Assembly: GCA_963765625.1 (NCBI GenBank)
Contig: CAVXXD010000013.1
Span: forward strand, 124,001-188,000
DNA length: 64,000 nt
Direction of reading: 5' to 3'
From: CAVXXD01 sp963765625
Lineage (GTDB): Bacteria; Actinomycetota; Geothermincolia; Geothermincolales; Geothermincolaceae
Shown here: positions 34,042 to 43,587 of the stretch, piece after piece
Layout: every line of letters begins with the position of its first letter
Numbering within the stretch: position 1 is the stretch's first letter
Notes under the pieces: generated by a model
What the model saw: the letters and a program-made list of their open reading frames with translations, nothing else
The model's database searches: none
Told to the model about the DNA's origin: nothing
Position numbers and translations under genes: made by a program

Positions 34042-35274
34042 TTACGCCGTGGCTTCCTTCTCCGCGCTCGCGCTCTTCTTCGCGGCGATCTCGCGCCAGA
34101 CCGGGTCGACGAGCTCGATGGGATAGGGCAGTTCCACTCCTTCGGGGATGTTGTGGATGTACTTCCGCCGGAACTCCGGGTCCTGCATGCGGCAGGTCAT
34201 GGTCTTGCGGTCGTACTCGGGGTGGAGTTTCATGCGGTTCCAGATGTCGGCCAGAGGCTCCTCGCGGACGTTGCCGAAGGTCAGCGGGTTGAAATCGCAG
34301 GGGGTGACGAAGCCGCTGTGGGTCATGTGGATCTGCCACTTGACGCCGAAGCACCCCATGATGCTGGTGTTGTTGACGTGGGCCATGTAGCAGACGCGGG
34401 GGCCCTTGCCGTTTTTCCACTGGCCCTCGTGGATCTTGCAGATCTCGTCGCGCTCGTCGTCGGTGAGGATGAGATCGTCCTGCTTGAGCAGCTTGCCGGT
34501 GGGCACCAGGTCGAAGATGGTCAGCTCGTGGATGCCCAGGTCGTCGGCGAGCTCCAGGTACTTGTGGTGGTAGTCCTTGCGCAGCTGCTCCTTGCCCATG
34601 TAGGTGGAGAGGCCCACGCACATGTCCATTTTCACGGCCCGGCGGATGCCCTCGGTCACCGTCTCGTAGAGGCCGTCCACGCCGCGCAGGAGGTCGTGCT
34701 CCTCGGCGTAGGGGCTGTCCAGGCTGACGAACATGGTGTCGCACCCGGCCGCCTTGACCCGCTTGAGGTTCTCCTCGGTCAGCAGGGAGCCGTTGGTGAA
34801 GAGGTCGGCCACGCAGCCGTTGTCGACGATGCGCTTGACCAGCACTTCCAGGTCGGGGTGGAGGAAGGGCTCGCCCCCGGTGATGATGAGGTCGGTCAGG
34901 CCCATGGCGGCGCACTGGTCGATGACCGAGCACCACTCAGCGGTGGTGAGGGTGTCGGTGGTATTGCGGCCGTGGGCCGAGCAGTGGACGCAGCGGGCGT
35001 TGCACTTCGGGGTCACGGCCATGGTGATGGCGTGGGGGGCCCAGTCGCGCCCCAGGCCGCGGTTGATGATGTTCTGGTAGAAGTCCTGGTAGGCCTGGGA
35101 CTTCATCGGCGGCAGGTGGTAGGTGTAGCGGTCCGAGCGGGCGAACTTGATGAAGGGAAAGTGGGGGCCCATGTTCTTGATCAGCCATCCGCCGGCTACC
35201 ATGAACATGGGGAAGGTGGGGGGACCGAAGGTCCTGTAGATGCTTCGCTGTATTCTTCGTACTCTCGTTGCCAT
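34042..35274 (-). CDS. Radical SAM protein with SPASM-like C-terminus
   Basis: A 410-residue radical SAM enzyme. The cluster motif is CNARCVHC (CxxxCxxC) near residue 92, followed by GGEPFLHPDLEVL and LFTNGSLLTEENL. The C-terminal part has GFVTPCDFNPLTFGNVREEP and ADIWNRM, as in SPASM/heme-decarboxylase-like and peptide-modifying members, which bind auxiliary clusters. The N-terminal ~80 residues precede the barrel. ATG 35274 or ATG 35340 (22 codons longer) may start it; GGAG lies 14 bases before the shorter. Target unknown; no small precursor peptide is seen alongside. Confidence 0.83.
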   Translation of the reverse strand: MATRVRRIQRSIYRTFGPPTFPMFMVAGGWLIKNMGPHFPFIKFARSDRYTYHLPPMKSQAYQDFYQNIINRGLGRDWAPHAITMAVTPKCNARCVHCSAHGRNTTDTLTTAEWCSVIDQCAAMGLTDLIITGGEPFLHPDLEVLVKRIVDNGCVADLFTNGSLLTEENLKRVKAAGCDTMFVSLDSPYAEEHDLLRGVDGLYETVTEGIRRAVKMDMCVGLSTYMGKEQLRKDYHHKYLELADDLGIHELTIFDLVPTGKLLKQDDLILTDDERDEICKIHEGQWKNGKGPRVCYMAHVNNTSIMGCFGVKWQIHMTHSGFVTPCDFNPLTFGNVREEPLADIWNRMKLHPEYDRKTMTCRMQDPEFRRKYIHNIPEGVELPYPIELVDPVWREIAAKKSASAEKEATA

Positions 35275-35442
35275 GGCTACGCTCGAAACTCCTTTCGTTC
35301 TCGCCCCTCCCGGCCGATATTCAATTAAGTTAGTAGTCATTAACCTGACTAGTATATGTTAACACAAATTTTCGGTCAGGCAACTGATCTCACTTTACCT
35401 GGTCGACCAAATGATTATCGGGGGTTGGCGGAAGCGGAGCGA

Positions 35443-35952
35443 TCACCGGAAGCGGAGTTCGTCCAGGAGGCGGCGCACCTCTTCGGGCACGCGCTCCTCC
35501 AGGCGGGGGCTTCGCTGGGCTGTGCGCAGGGTCTCGGATTCCGAGGCGATCTCGGCCTGGGCCCCTTCCACCTCGCCGGCCAGCTGGGCCGCGCTGATTA
35601 TCCGGGCCCCGTGAAAGAAGGCCAGGTCACCTTCGGCATGATCGCCGGTGGCCACACTGACCTCGTAGTTGGCCGCCATGCGGCGCGTCAGTTCCTCGAT
35701 GAGGGCATCGGCCGACTGGTCGCGGCGGGAGAAAAGGACCTTCAGGCCGCCCCTTTCTTCCAGCTGGACGAAGGGGCGGTCCGCCGTACCGCCGTCGAAG
35801 ACCACCCAGACCTGGAAGGACTCCAGGTCGGCCAGGGGCTCGAGAGAGGAAAGAAGCCCTTCGCGCGCCAGCTCCAGCTTTTCTTCCAGCAGCGCGGACA
35901 GGCGCGGCCAGGCGTGGATGATGTTATATCCGTCGACCAGGAGTACCCTCAC
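35443..35952 (-). CDS. NYN domain (YacP/Rae1-like) ribonuclease
   Basis: A 169-residue PIN-like nuclease of the YacP type. It has the first acidic residue in VLLVDGYNIIHAWP, then VWVVFDGGTADRP and SVATGDHAEGDLAFFHGARI. Family members such as B. subtilis Rae1 cleave mRNA on the ribosome. The gene follows rlmB by 10 bases, the same order seen in the cysS-mrnC-rlmB-yacP cluster of Firmicutes. Start GTG at 35952. Confidence 0.85.
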   Translation of the reverse strand: MRVLLVDGYNIIHAWPRLSALLEEKLELAREGLLSSLEPLADLESFQVWVVFDGGTADRPFVQLEERGGLKVLFSRRDQSADALIEELTRRMAANYEVSVATGDHAEGDLAFFHGARIISAAQLAGEVEGAQAEIASESETLRTAQRSPRLEERVPEEVRRLLDELRFR

Positions 35953-35962
35953 TGCACTTGCC

Positions 35963-36717
35963 TCAGGAGGCTCTAGCGGCCTTCCTCTGCCGCATGGCCT
36001 CGAAGAGCAGCACGGCGGAAGCGGCGCCGACGTTCAGAGAAGGGATCTTGCCGTACGTGGGGATGCGCACCAGCAGGTCGCAGTGTTCCTGCACCAGGCG
36101 GGAGATGCCGCGGTGTTCCGCCCCCATCACCAGGGCCATCGAGCCGGTGAAGTCCGCCTCGTAGCATGTCTGTTCGGCCTCGGCCGCCGCGCCCACCACC
36201 CAGAAACCGGCCTGCTTCAGCTCTTCGATAACCATGGTCAGGTTGGGCACGGTGCAGATATTCATGTGCTCCAGCGCACCCGAGGCCACGTGGGCCACGG
36301 TGGGGGTCACCGGCGCGGCGCGGTGGCGGGGGAGGATGATGGCGTAGACCCCGGCAACCTCGGCGGTGCGGATGATGCCGCCCAGGTTCTGGGGATCGGT
36401 GACGCCGTCCAGCAGCAGCAACAGGGGCTTCTCCTCCTCTTGCGCCATGTTCTCCATGAGCTTGCGGAAGCCGATGTAGCGGAAGGGCTCCACCCGCAGG
36501 ATGACGCCCTGGTTGTTCTCGGTCTTGGCCAGGCGGTCCAGTTCTTCGCGGGGCATGTTGAAGACCGAGCACCCTGTTGCGCCGGGCCAGGCTTGGTGAT
36601 CTCCGCCATGGACCGGTCTTCTTTCAGGGTCTTGGAAAGAAGCAGCTCGTAGGCGGCACGGGGGCCCCTCAAAGCCTCCAGTACTGAGTTCTTGCCTTCG
36701 ATCTGTTCGTACTTCAT
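35963..36717 (-). CDS. rlmB: TrmH/RlmB-type rRNA 2'-O-methyltransferase, two frameshifts
   Basis: About 250 residues when two +1 breaks (near 36591 and 36569) are bridged. The N-terminal RNA-binding domain reads MKYEQIEGKNSVLEALRGPR, then after repair ITKLARRNRVSVFNMPREEL. The SPOUT domain has the three motifs: LLLLDGVTDPQNLGGIIRTA, ALVMGAEHRGISRLV and IPTYGKIPSLNVGAASAVLL. It would 2'-O-methylate 23S rRNA (G2251 in E. coli). No convincing ribosome site precedes ATG 36717. Next to yacP as in other bacteria. Confidence 0.85.
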
Positions 36718-36767
36718 GGAGACAATGATAGCACAGCGGCGCTGCCGTTCGGTGGGGCAGTCGAGGG

Positions 36768-37602
36768 TCAGTTGATGTTGAAGCGGTCGTTGATGTTCTG
36801 CTCCAGGCGGAAGGCTTCTTTTAGTTCGTCGGAGCACTTGTCGCCGCAGGTGATGACGATGAGCCTCTTCTCCCCGGGGTCGTCGGGGTTTTCCAGCGAA
36901 GTGAAGATGGCCAGGATGGTGCGGTTGACCGCGGGAAGGTGCAGGGGGACGATCAACCCTTCCTCGCCGTGGAACTCGAAGCCGGGCTTGAGGTTGAGGC
37001 GGCTCCAGCAGACCCGGTCACCGGGGAGGAGCTCGCAGTTGCACCAGGCGCAGTAGAAGAGGGCTTCTTCTTCGGCTTCCTCCTCGTCGTCCCAGCCCTC
37101 CCAGTCCTCCAGGTCGTCGAGCTCGTCGGTGAAATCCTCCTCGCTGGAGAATCCCTGCTCGATCAGCCAGGCGCGGATCAGCCCGCAGTCACGGGGCTCG
37201 ATGTAGACGGCATCTTCTTCAGCGTCCGGTGCTCCGCTCGTTCAGCTCGTCGTCAGCCGTGTCGGCAGGGACGCAGGTGATGTCGCATTCGCCGCATTCC
37301 GCGCAGACGTTGTAATGGCCGCATTCCAGGTCGGGGGTGATGATGGGGGCGCAGCACTCGATGCACCACATACCGCCGCAGGTTTTGCACAGGCCTACCG
37401 CGGGGTTGTCCAGGTCCTCCACTCCGGTCAGGTCCATGGTGAACTCGCTGCCGCAGTGGACACACGATCCCACCCACATCTCGGCCAGGAAGACGCCTTC
37501 GTCGTCCAGGGGCTCCCGCATGGCCTGACGCAGCCTCACCTTGGTGAGGTCGTCGAGTTCCCGCCATACGGAGTGGGTTGATTCGGGATCTATGTCGGGC
37601 AT
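36768..37602 (-). CDS. Cysteine-rich zinc-binding protein of unknown function, one frameshift
   Basis: About 277 residues after bridging a +1 break at ~37227. The N-terminal half has dense Cys motifs: CVHCGSEF, CKTCGGMWCIECC, CGHYNVCAECGECDITC. An acidic stretch (EDWEGWDDEEEAEEEA) follows, then another pair, CAWCNCELLPGDRVCW, and a C-terminal alpha/beta part (LIVPLHLPAVNRTILAIFTS). At least three zinc sites are likely. No family recognised; possibly a nucleic-acid or protein-binding adaptor. Start ATG 37602 is preferred over codons further upstream. The gap 37603-37851 shows nothing recognisable. Confidence 0.62.
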
Positions 37603-37851
37603 TCCCCTTTCTCCCTTTACGTTCGCTTGCTCCCCCTGATGCGCGGCGATTTTCAACCTTCTAAACTCAACATATTACCGGGTGTGAAACAAGTCAATAG
37701 GGGGGGATTCACGCAGCCTCGAGCCCGAGATTGCCGCCGGTGAAATGCGACATCGAATGTCGTATTTTACTACCATGCGCTGTCCAATTTGACAGGTACG
37801 TTTGTCCTATTGCTGTCATAATGAATAAGTTGACGCGAAGCTGGAGTGGGT

Positions 37852-38593
37852 ATGGACAAGAGGAAACCTGTTCAAAGAAGGAAGGCACCCTGAGATCGAG
37901 AAGGCCTGGGTGTTTACGGGAGTCGCCCTCTGCTTGCTGGTGGTCCTGGTCATCCCGCTGTCGGTCGCAGTTTTTCCGGAGGACAAGAACCGCCCAGAGG
38001 ACGTGGTGCGCCAGTTCATTGAATCAAGCTATGTGAACTTTGACCCCGAGATCATCGTTGGGCTTTTCTCCCCGGAAGATATCGCGGTATTAAGGGAGAT
38101 CTATGGTGAGTATTTTGAGACATGCTTTCAGCATCACTTCGATCCCGATCCTTATGACGAAAAGGGATACGATATCCAGAGCATATCCATTGAAACCGAT
38201 ATAAGGGGGTCTTCTGCGCTTGTCTATCTATCCGCTGAGGGGACCTTTCTCGATGTAGAACACTACTGGAAATATAATTCCGTCAGACCCTTGCAGGATG
38301 ATCCGAGATTTTCCGGCGCGCCCTACAGGCTCGAGAAGGTCGACGGTCAGTGGTACTTCGACCCCGTATTTATCCTTGGTGTAGTGAATTACGGAGCATT
38401 TCATGATGCACGCGAAGATGAGTATACAGAAGTGTTGAGGCATGCAATCGAGGATATCCCGGAGACGGAAAACTTGGATGTTGTTTTTCAATCGTGGAAA
38501 GAAGAATTGGAAGAGGAGAAGGAGAAGCTCCGGGAAGATATGAGTGATCCCGAGTGGCGGCCTGCATATATCGACCCTCCCGGTTTTTTCTAA
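37852..38593 (+). CDS. Single-TM protein of unknown function, one frameshift
   Basis: ATG 37852 begins MDKRKPVQRRKAP, then a TGA falls in frame; reading +1 from 37891 continues EIEKAWVFTGVALCLLVVLV, a transmembrane helix, and a ~200-residue extracytoplasmic domain (NRPEDVVRQFIESSYVNFDP). The repaired protein is about 246 residues, with a Lys/Arg cytoplasmic end, one TM and an acidic tail. The domain resembles NTF2-like DUF4878-type secreted modules in general shape, but I do not claim the family. Codon use is AT-richer than in neighbours. Confidence 0.6.
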
Positions 38594-38723
38594 CAACTTC
38601 AGGATCATGTCTGGCGATATCTCCACCTTGAAGACCGTTATGGACAAACTGAAAGACAATCCATGTCTACGACGCATGGGCTGTCCCGATCTGGACAGGT
38701 ATCTCCGACATCCTTCTTCAGGG

Positions 38724-39270
38724 CTATAGGGTTTCGGAGGACATCTCCCTGCCGGTCTCCAGCTCGACGACGCGCACCGTGCCGTCCTCGAAGAAGGCCG
38801 GCCGAGGCGGGGTTGCCGCCCATGGGGATGGAGATGCTGCCGGGGTTGACCAGCAGCAGGGAGCCATAGCGCTTGACGCCCGGCAGGTGGGTGTGGCCGC
38901 GCACCACCACGTGGGCGCGGTAGCTTGAGCCCAGTTCGGCCAGGTCTTCTTCTTTATCCTGATGGCCGTGGATGACCAGGAAGTCCCAGTCGCCCAGGCG
39001 GGCCAGGATGAAGGGCACGATGGGCGCGTCGAGGGCGAAGTCGTCCACCTCGGAGTCGCAGTTGCCCTTGGCGTGGAGGATGGGGATGGGGCTGGAGTTC
39101 ATCATCTCCACCAGGTTCTTGGGGTAATAAGAAGGCAGGACGGGGTTGAAGGCCCCGTTGTAGAAGTGGTCGCCGGCGTGGAGGATGTAGTCGCAGCCTT
39201 CGAAGAGGCTCGTCGCCTTCTCCCAGGCTTCGACGTCTCCATGGGTATCGCTGACCAGCCCTATCTTCAT
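38724..39270 (-). CDS. YfcE/MJ0936-type metallophosphodiesterase, one frameshift
   Basis: About 181 residues when a +1 break near 38800 is bridged. The metal-binding motifs are all present: GLVSDTHGD, HAGDHFYNG, AKGNCDSEVD, VIHGHQ and VVRGHTHLPG. After the break the end reads AFFEDGTVRVVELETGREMS. The family hydrolyses phosphodiesters such as cyclic nucleotides in vitro, with unclear physiological role. Start ATG 39270 with GAGAGGGG upstream. The 130 bases between its end and the gene at 37852 show no feature. Confidence 0.85.
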
Positions 39271-39363
39271 GGCGCCCCTCTCCTTTCTTTTCCGTCTTCT
39301 CCAACGATTATCATACCAGAGAGAGATTTGATTAAAACCGAATGGAAGAGTTGAGGAGGAGCC

Positions 39364-40056
39364 ATGCAAGAACTCACTGGAGCCCTGGCCGCGAACCCCT
39401 ATCCGGGGCGAGGCTTACTTTGCGCGCGGACCCTGGGGGGCGGCGTGGTCGGCGGGTACTTCGTCACCGGGCGGAGCGACGCGTCGCGCGAACGCGAGAT
39501 AAGGACGGTCGACACGGTATCCCTGGCCGTCGTAGCCAAGGGCGACGTGGGCTTCGACCCGCTGCGCCACTACCAGGCCGTGAAGATGTTGCCCGGCTGG
39601 GTCGTGCTGGGCAACGGGTCGCAGGTCTCCACGGTAGCCGACCGGCTGGCCGATGGCGAACCGCCCGCGGTTGCCCTGGACAACCTGGAACACGAGCCGG
39701 ACGGGCCCATCTTCACCGACCGCATCACCGCTATCTTCGAGCGCCCAGCGGGGAAATTGGCGGTGATGGGGGCGGCGCGTAAGAGCAAGGGGTCGAGGGT
39801 GAGTAGCAACATCGTCACCTTTACCTTGCGTGACCTGGAGCCCGGGGAAGGCGTGCTGCTGACCACGTACATGTCGGACGGCCAGGTCATCGAAGGCGGG
39901 GAGTTCACCGAGGTGAGCCTGGGAGCGGCCTGCGGCAGCAGCGCCGGGGATCTGCTCGAGGCGATGTGGGAGGCGCTGAACCCGGCCTACCGGGTATCGG
40001 CCGTGGTGCTGCCGGTCGAAGCGGAGATCGCCGCAGCGCTCATCCGCAATACGTAG
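39364..40056 (+). CDS. IMP cyclohydrolase (PurO)-like protein
   Basis: A 230-residue protein of the PF07826 type: ANPYPGRGLLCARTL, then YFVTGRSDASREREIRTV, DPLRHYQAVKMLPGWVVLGN, the features of archaeal PurO, which closes FAICAR to IMP. It is on the long side of the family. In bacteria this job usually belongs to PurH, so the protein may replace or supplement it, or act on another purine intermediate. No pur gene is adjacent. GAGGAGGAGCC precedes ATG 39364. Confidence 0.75.
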   Translation: MQELTGALAANPYPGRGLLCARTLGGGVVGGYFVTGRSDASREREIRTVDTVSLAVVAKGDVGFDPLRHYQAVKMLPGWVVLGNGSQVSTVADRLADGEPPAVALDNLEHEPDGPIFTDRITAIFERPAGKLAVMGAARKSKGSRVSSNIVTFTLRDLEPGEGVLLTTYMSDGQVIEGGEFTEVSLGAACGSSAGDLLEAMWEALNPAYRVSAVVLPVEAEIAAALIRNT

Positions 40057-40069
40057 CGGCGCTTTGTAA

Positions 40070-40124
40070 AAGAAAAAGACCGGGCGGGAACCTTCGGAGC
40101 ATGTTCCCGTCCAGTCTTTTTCTT
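40070..40124. terminator. Bidirectional terminator between convergent genes
   Basis: A 22-base stem (40070-40091 with 40103-40124, two mismatched or wobble pairs) has A-rich and T-rich ends (AAGAAAAAGAC / GTCTTTTTCTT), so it can end both the purO-like and the propeller/repeat gene. Confidence 0.8.
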
Positions 40125-40128
40125 CTTT

Positions 40129-42735
40129 TCAGGGCATGTACCCCACCACGTCGTGCCCCCCGGTCCAGGCCCCGCGGAAGTTGAAGTACATGGGGCGCTC
40201 CACGATCACCGGTTGGTCGGAGGCCAGGCCGGCGCAGAGGGAGAGGCCGGAACCCGCGTCGGTGTTGACGTTGACGGTGGCGCGGGAGTTGGCCGCCACG
40301 GTGAAAGCGTCCTTGACGATGGGGGCGCCGCCCTCGGGGTAATATACGATCTCCACGCTGGCCGCGGTGGGTCCGGGGTTCTGGATGCAGAGCCACTCCT
40401 CGAAACCGTCCCCGGTGTAGCCCTCGGCGAAGAACCACTCGGTGGCCTGGGCCGTAGCCCCGATGACGCAGTGGCCCCCGGTCCAGTCCCAGGAAGCCGT
40501 ACCCGTGTAGTAGAAATACATGGGGCGTTCGGCCAGAAAGTCGGAGGCCGAAGAGAGGTGGACACTGACGTCCTGATCAGTGCCTACCACGTCGGGAACG
40601 TATACGGTTACGCGGGTGTTGGCCGGGATCTCGTAATAATCGGTAACCGGGGTGCCCGAACCGAGCTGGTAGACGGCATCGACGGTGATAGCGGAGCTGC
40701 CCGGATTCTGCAGGGTCAGCCACTCCTCGAAACCGTCCCCGGTGTAGCCCTCGGCGAAGTAGTAATCCTTTGAAAGGGTGGGCACTCCCATCACGCAGTG
40801 ACCACCGGTCCAGCCCCAGTAGGCCGTTCCCTGGTAGCTGAAGTACATAGGCCTCTCGGCTACCACCGGGACGTCGGAGGTGAGCGCCAGGGAGGTCTGG
40901 TAGGACACGCCCCCCAGCAGGTCGTTGGCCTTGAAAGTGGCACGGGAGTGGGCGGGTACACCGAAGTCGCCCTCCGGCTCTATCAGCCCGGCTTCCTGGG
41001 TCTGAAAGTGGAACTTGAGCTTGGCCGGGTCATCCCCCGGGTTGAGCACGCAGATCCACTCGTCGAAGCCCGGGCCGGTGTAGCCCTCGGCGAAGTACCA
41101 GGTCTCCGAGGTGGAGGTAGCCCCCACGGCGTCGTGGCCCCCGGTCCAGCTCTCTCCCGCCCCGGTGTAGTCGAAGTACATGGGGCGCTCGGCCACGAAA
41201 GGGGAAGCGGCAGTGCACTGGATGGAGACGTTGCGGTCCGCTCCCACCTCGGCGTTGACGTCGGCGGTGAAGCGGGACAGCGCCGGGACGGTGTAGGTCG
41301 TCGGCATGCGAGGTACCGTCGGCGAAGAGGTAGGTGACGCCCACCGCCACTTCGGTATCGCCCGGGTTGCCCAGGCAGAGGTATTCCTGGAAGCCGGGGC
41401 CGGTGTAGCCCTCGGCGAAGTAGAAGGTGAAGCCGGGCGAGGCCAGCTCTTTGCGGAAGACCTGCATAACGGTGGTGGCATATCCCAGGTTGGTGGCATC
41501 CGACGCGAAAGAGACGTACCTGGCGTCGGGAGTCATGTCGGGATTCTCACTCCAGTCGTTTCCCGAGGTACCGGAGGCATCGGATGAACACGATGATGAT
41601 CTCGCCGGTGTCCATGTCCTTGCAGGTAGACCTGGCGGTGGGGGTCGCTGCCGGGCACCAGGTTTTGGAGAAGGAATCGAAGGCCACGCACTGCCCCGTG
41701 GACCGGAGATGGAGGCGCTTACGCTGTTGAGGTTGCCCTTGATGCCCGGTTTCGTCGCAGGAAACCAGGGCGACCTCGCCGGTTTCCAGGTCCTTGCGAA
41801 AGATCTGGGTGCCGTCGGAGCCCGGCACCAGGTTGGAGGAGGAAGATTGAAAGACCACGAACCTGCCGTCGGCCGTGATGCCCGCGGGATATGAGTTCGG
41901 GTTGCCCATGTTGTCGCCGGTATCACCGGAGACCAGCAGGACTTCCCCGGTCTGAAGGTCCTTGCGGTAGTCCTGCCAGTAGGAACTGGACCCGTATCCA
42001 AGGTTGTCGGCGATGGATTGAAAGGCCACGTACCTCGCGTCGGGGGTAAGCCGCGGATTTTGCGAAGGCCACGCACCGACGACCCCCGAAGCGTTGGTGG
42101 AACAAATCGTTACGGTGCCGGTGTCCATGTCCTTGAGGAAAACCTGGATCTGGGTAGTGCCCGGAGTCACGAGGTTGGTGGCCCTGGAGTCGAAGGCTAC
42201 GTACCTGCCGTCGGCGGAGGGGGAAGGAGCGGATTGAGAGTCGTCGTTCCCCTGGGTGCCGGAGGAGTCGCAGGAACAGAGCTTCACTTCCCCGGTGTCC
42301 ATATCCTTGCGGTAGACATGGTACTTGCCGTTGTCGGCCCCGGCCACCAGGTTGGTCGACGGGCTGTAGAAGAAGACGTATCTGCCGTCGGCGGACATGT
42401 CAGGCATACTGCTGGCGGAATTGCCCAGGGTACCGGTGGAATCGCAGGAGACAACGGCTATCGCGCCGGTCTGGAGGTCCTTGCGGCAGATATTAGTGAA
42501 GGTCGAACCCGGGATGAGGTTGCCCGCGGAGGTCTGAAAAGCGACATATCTGCCGTCGTCCGATATACGGGATATCCAGCTCATGGCGTCGCCTTGTACG
42601 CCCGAGGCGGTGCAGGAGGCGAGCACGACGTCGCCCTCCGCCGCCTGACGCCCCGGAAACCCCCAGGGCCGGCAAGGCCAGCGCCAGTATGCAACAGATG
42701 AGCATCAATCGCATCAGTGAAGATGTTTTCTTCAT
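40129..42735 (-). pseudogene. Secreted PD40 beta-propeller protein with four AEG-type repeats, several frameshifts
   Basis: Bridging the breaks gives an exported protein of about 867 residues. A signal peptide (MKKTSSLMRLMLICCILALA) leads to about six or seven PD40/WD40-like blades (SADGRYVAFDSRATNLV, KDMDTGEV type), then four tandem ~100-residue repeats starting FYFAEGYTGPGFQEYLCLGN and including ERPMYFxYxG and WTGGHxVxG. The breaks lie at about 42651, 41744, 41587 and 41307 (+1 each), with a more disturbed patch at 41660-41705 that includes a compensating loss. Related to the repeats in 2131-3420. Probably cell-surface binding or scaffolding; as written it is not one reading frame. Confidence 0.72.
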
Positions 42736-42786
42736 GGATATACCCCCTCCGTTTTTAACGCCCTTTTTCTTCTCAATATTATAAGG

Positions 42787-43587
42787 TCAAGGAAAATCGT
42801 GCGGAGGGTGGACGGGGTGGGCGCCGTGGCCCATCTCCAGGGCCCTCTCGATGGCCGCGGTCACCAGCCTTTTGGCGTGCCCCACCGCGGTGGAGAGGTC
42901 TTCGCCCTTGGCCAGGAAGGCGGCGATGGCGGCCGAAAAGGTGCAACCCGAGCCGTGCGGGTTGACGCCGGCGATGCGCGGCGCGGTGAATTCTTCAACC
43001 AGGCCGTCGCCGGTGTAGAGCAGGTCGACGGCTTCTTTTTTATCCGGGTCCACGTGTCCCCCCTTGATCACCACGGCACGCGGGCCGGTGGCGAGGATGT
43101 GCCGGGCCGCTTCGTCGAAGCCTTTGCGGTCGCGGGGTGAGAAGCCGGCCAGCTTCGCGGCTTCCGCCAGGTTGGGGGTGACCACCGTGGCCAGGGGGAA
43201 GAGCTCGGAGACCAGCGTGCCGACCGCTTCTTCGTCCAGCAGGGAGTGGCCGCTGGTGGAGATCATCACCGGGTCGACCACGAGGTTTACAACCTGGTAC
43301 TCGCGCAGGGTGGCGGCAACGGTATGGATGATAGGGGCACTCGCCAGCATGCCCGTCTTGGCCGCGGCCACCGGCAGGTCGTCGAGGATGGCCGCCATCT
43401 GCTCGCGCACCTCGCCGGGCGGGAGGTCGTGGCGGCCGCGCACCTCGGCGGTGTTCTGGAAGGTCACCGAGGTGATGGCGCTGGCGCCGTGCACGCCGCA
43501 GGCGAAGAAGGTCTTGAGGTCGGCCTGGATGCCCGCCCCGCCCCCGGAATCGGAGCCGGCGACGGTCATGGCCACGGGTATGATCAT
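42787..43587 (-). CDS. thiD: Hydroxymethylpyrimidine/phosphomethylpyrimidine kinase
   Basis: A 266-residue ribokinase-fold kinase that phosphorylates HMP and HMP-P in thiamine synthesis. Motifs: MTVAGSDSGGGAGIQADLKT, AKTGMLASAPII, VVDPVMISTSGHSLL and the anion hole GVNPHGSGCTFSAAIAAFLA. Its ATG overlaps the thiL stop by 4 bases, so translation is coupled. It is the last gene of the riboswitch-controlled thiE-thiC-thiL-thiD group. Confidence 0.93.
   Translation of the reverse strand: MIIPVAMTVAGSDSGGGAGIQADLKTFFACGVHGASAITSVTFQNTAEVRGRHDLPPGEVREQMAAILDDLPVAAAKTGMLASAPIIHTVAATLREYQVVNLVVDPVMISTSGHSLLDEEAVGTLVSELFPLATVVTPNLAEAAKLAGFSPRDRKGFDEAARHILATGPRAVVIKGGHVDPDKKEAVDLLYTGDGLVEEFTAPRIAGVNPHGSGCTFSAAIAAFLAKGEDLSTAVGHAKRLVTAAIERALEMGHGAHPVHPPHDFP

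Noticed and set aside
34042..35340. RiPP cluster around the radical SAM gene
   Set aside because: No small precursor-like gene lies beside it; TldD/TldE, which mature some RiPPs, are 25 kb away and are general housekeeping proteins.
37891..37893. Programmed +1 frameshift at CCC TGA in the TM-protein gene, like prfB
   Set aside because: No prfB-like upstream SD and spacing; the other break sites share no slippery motif.
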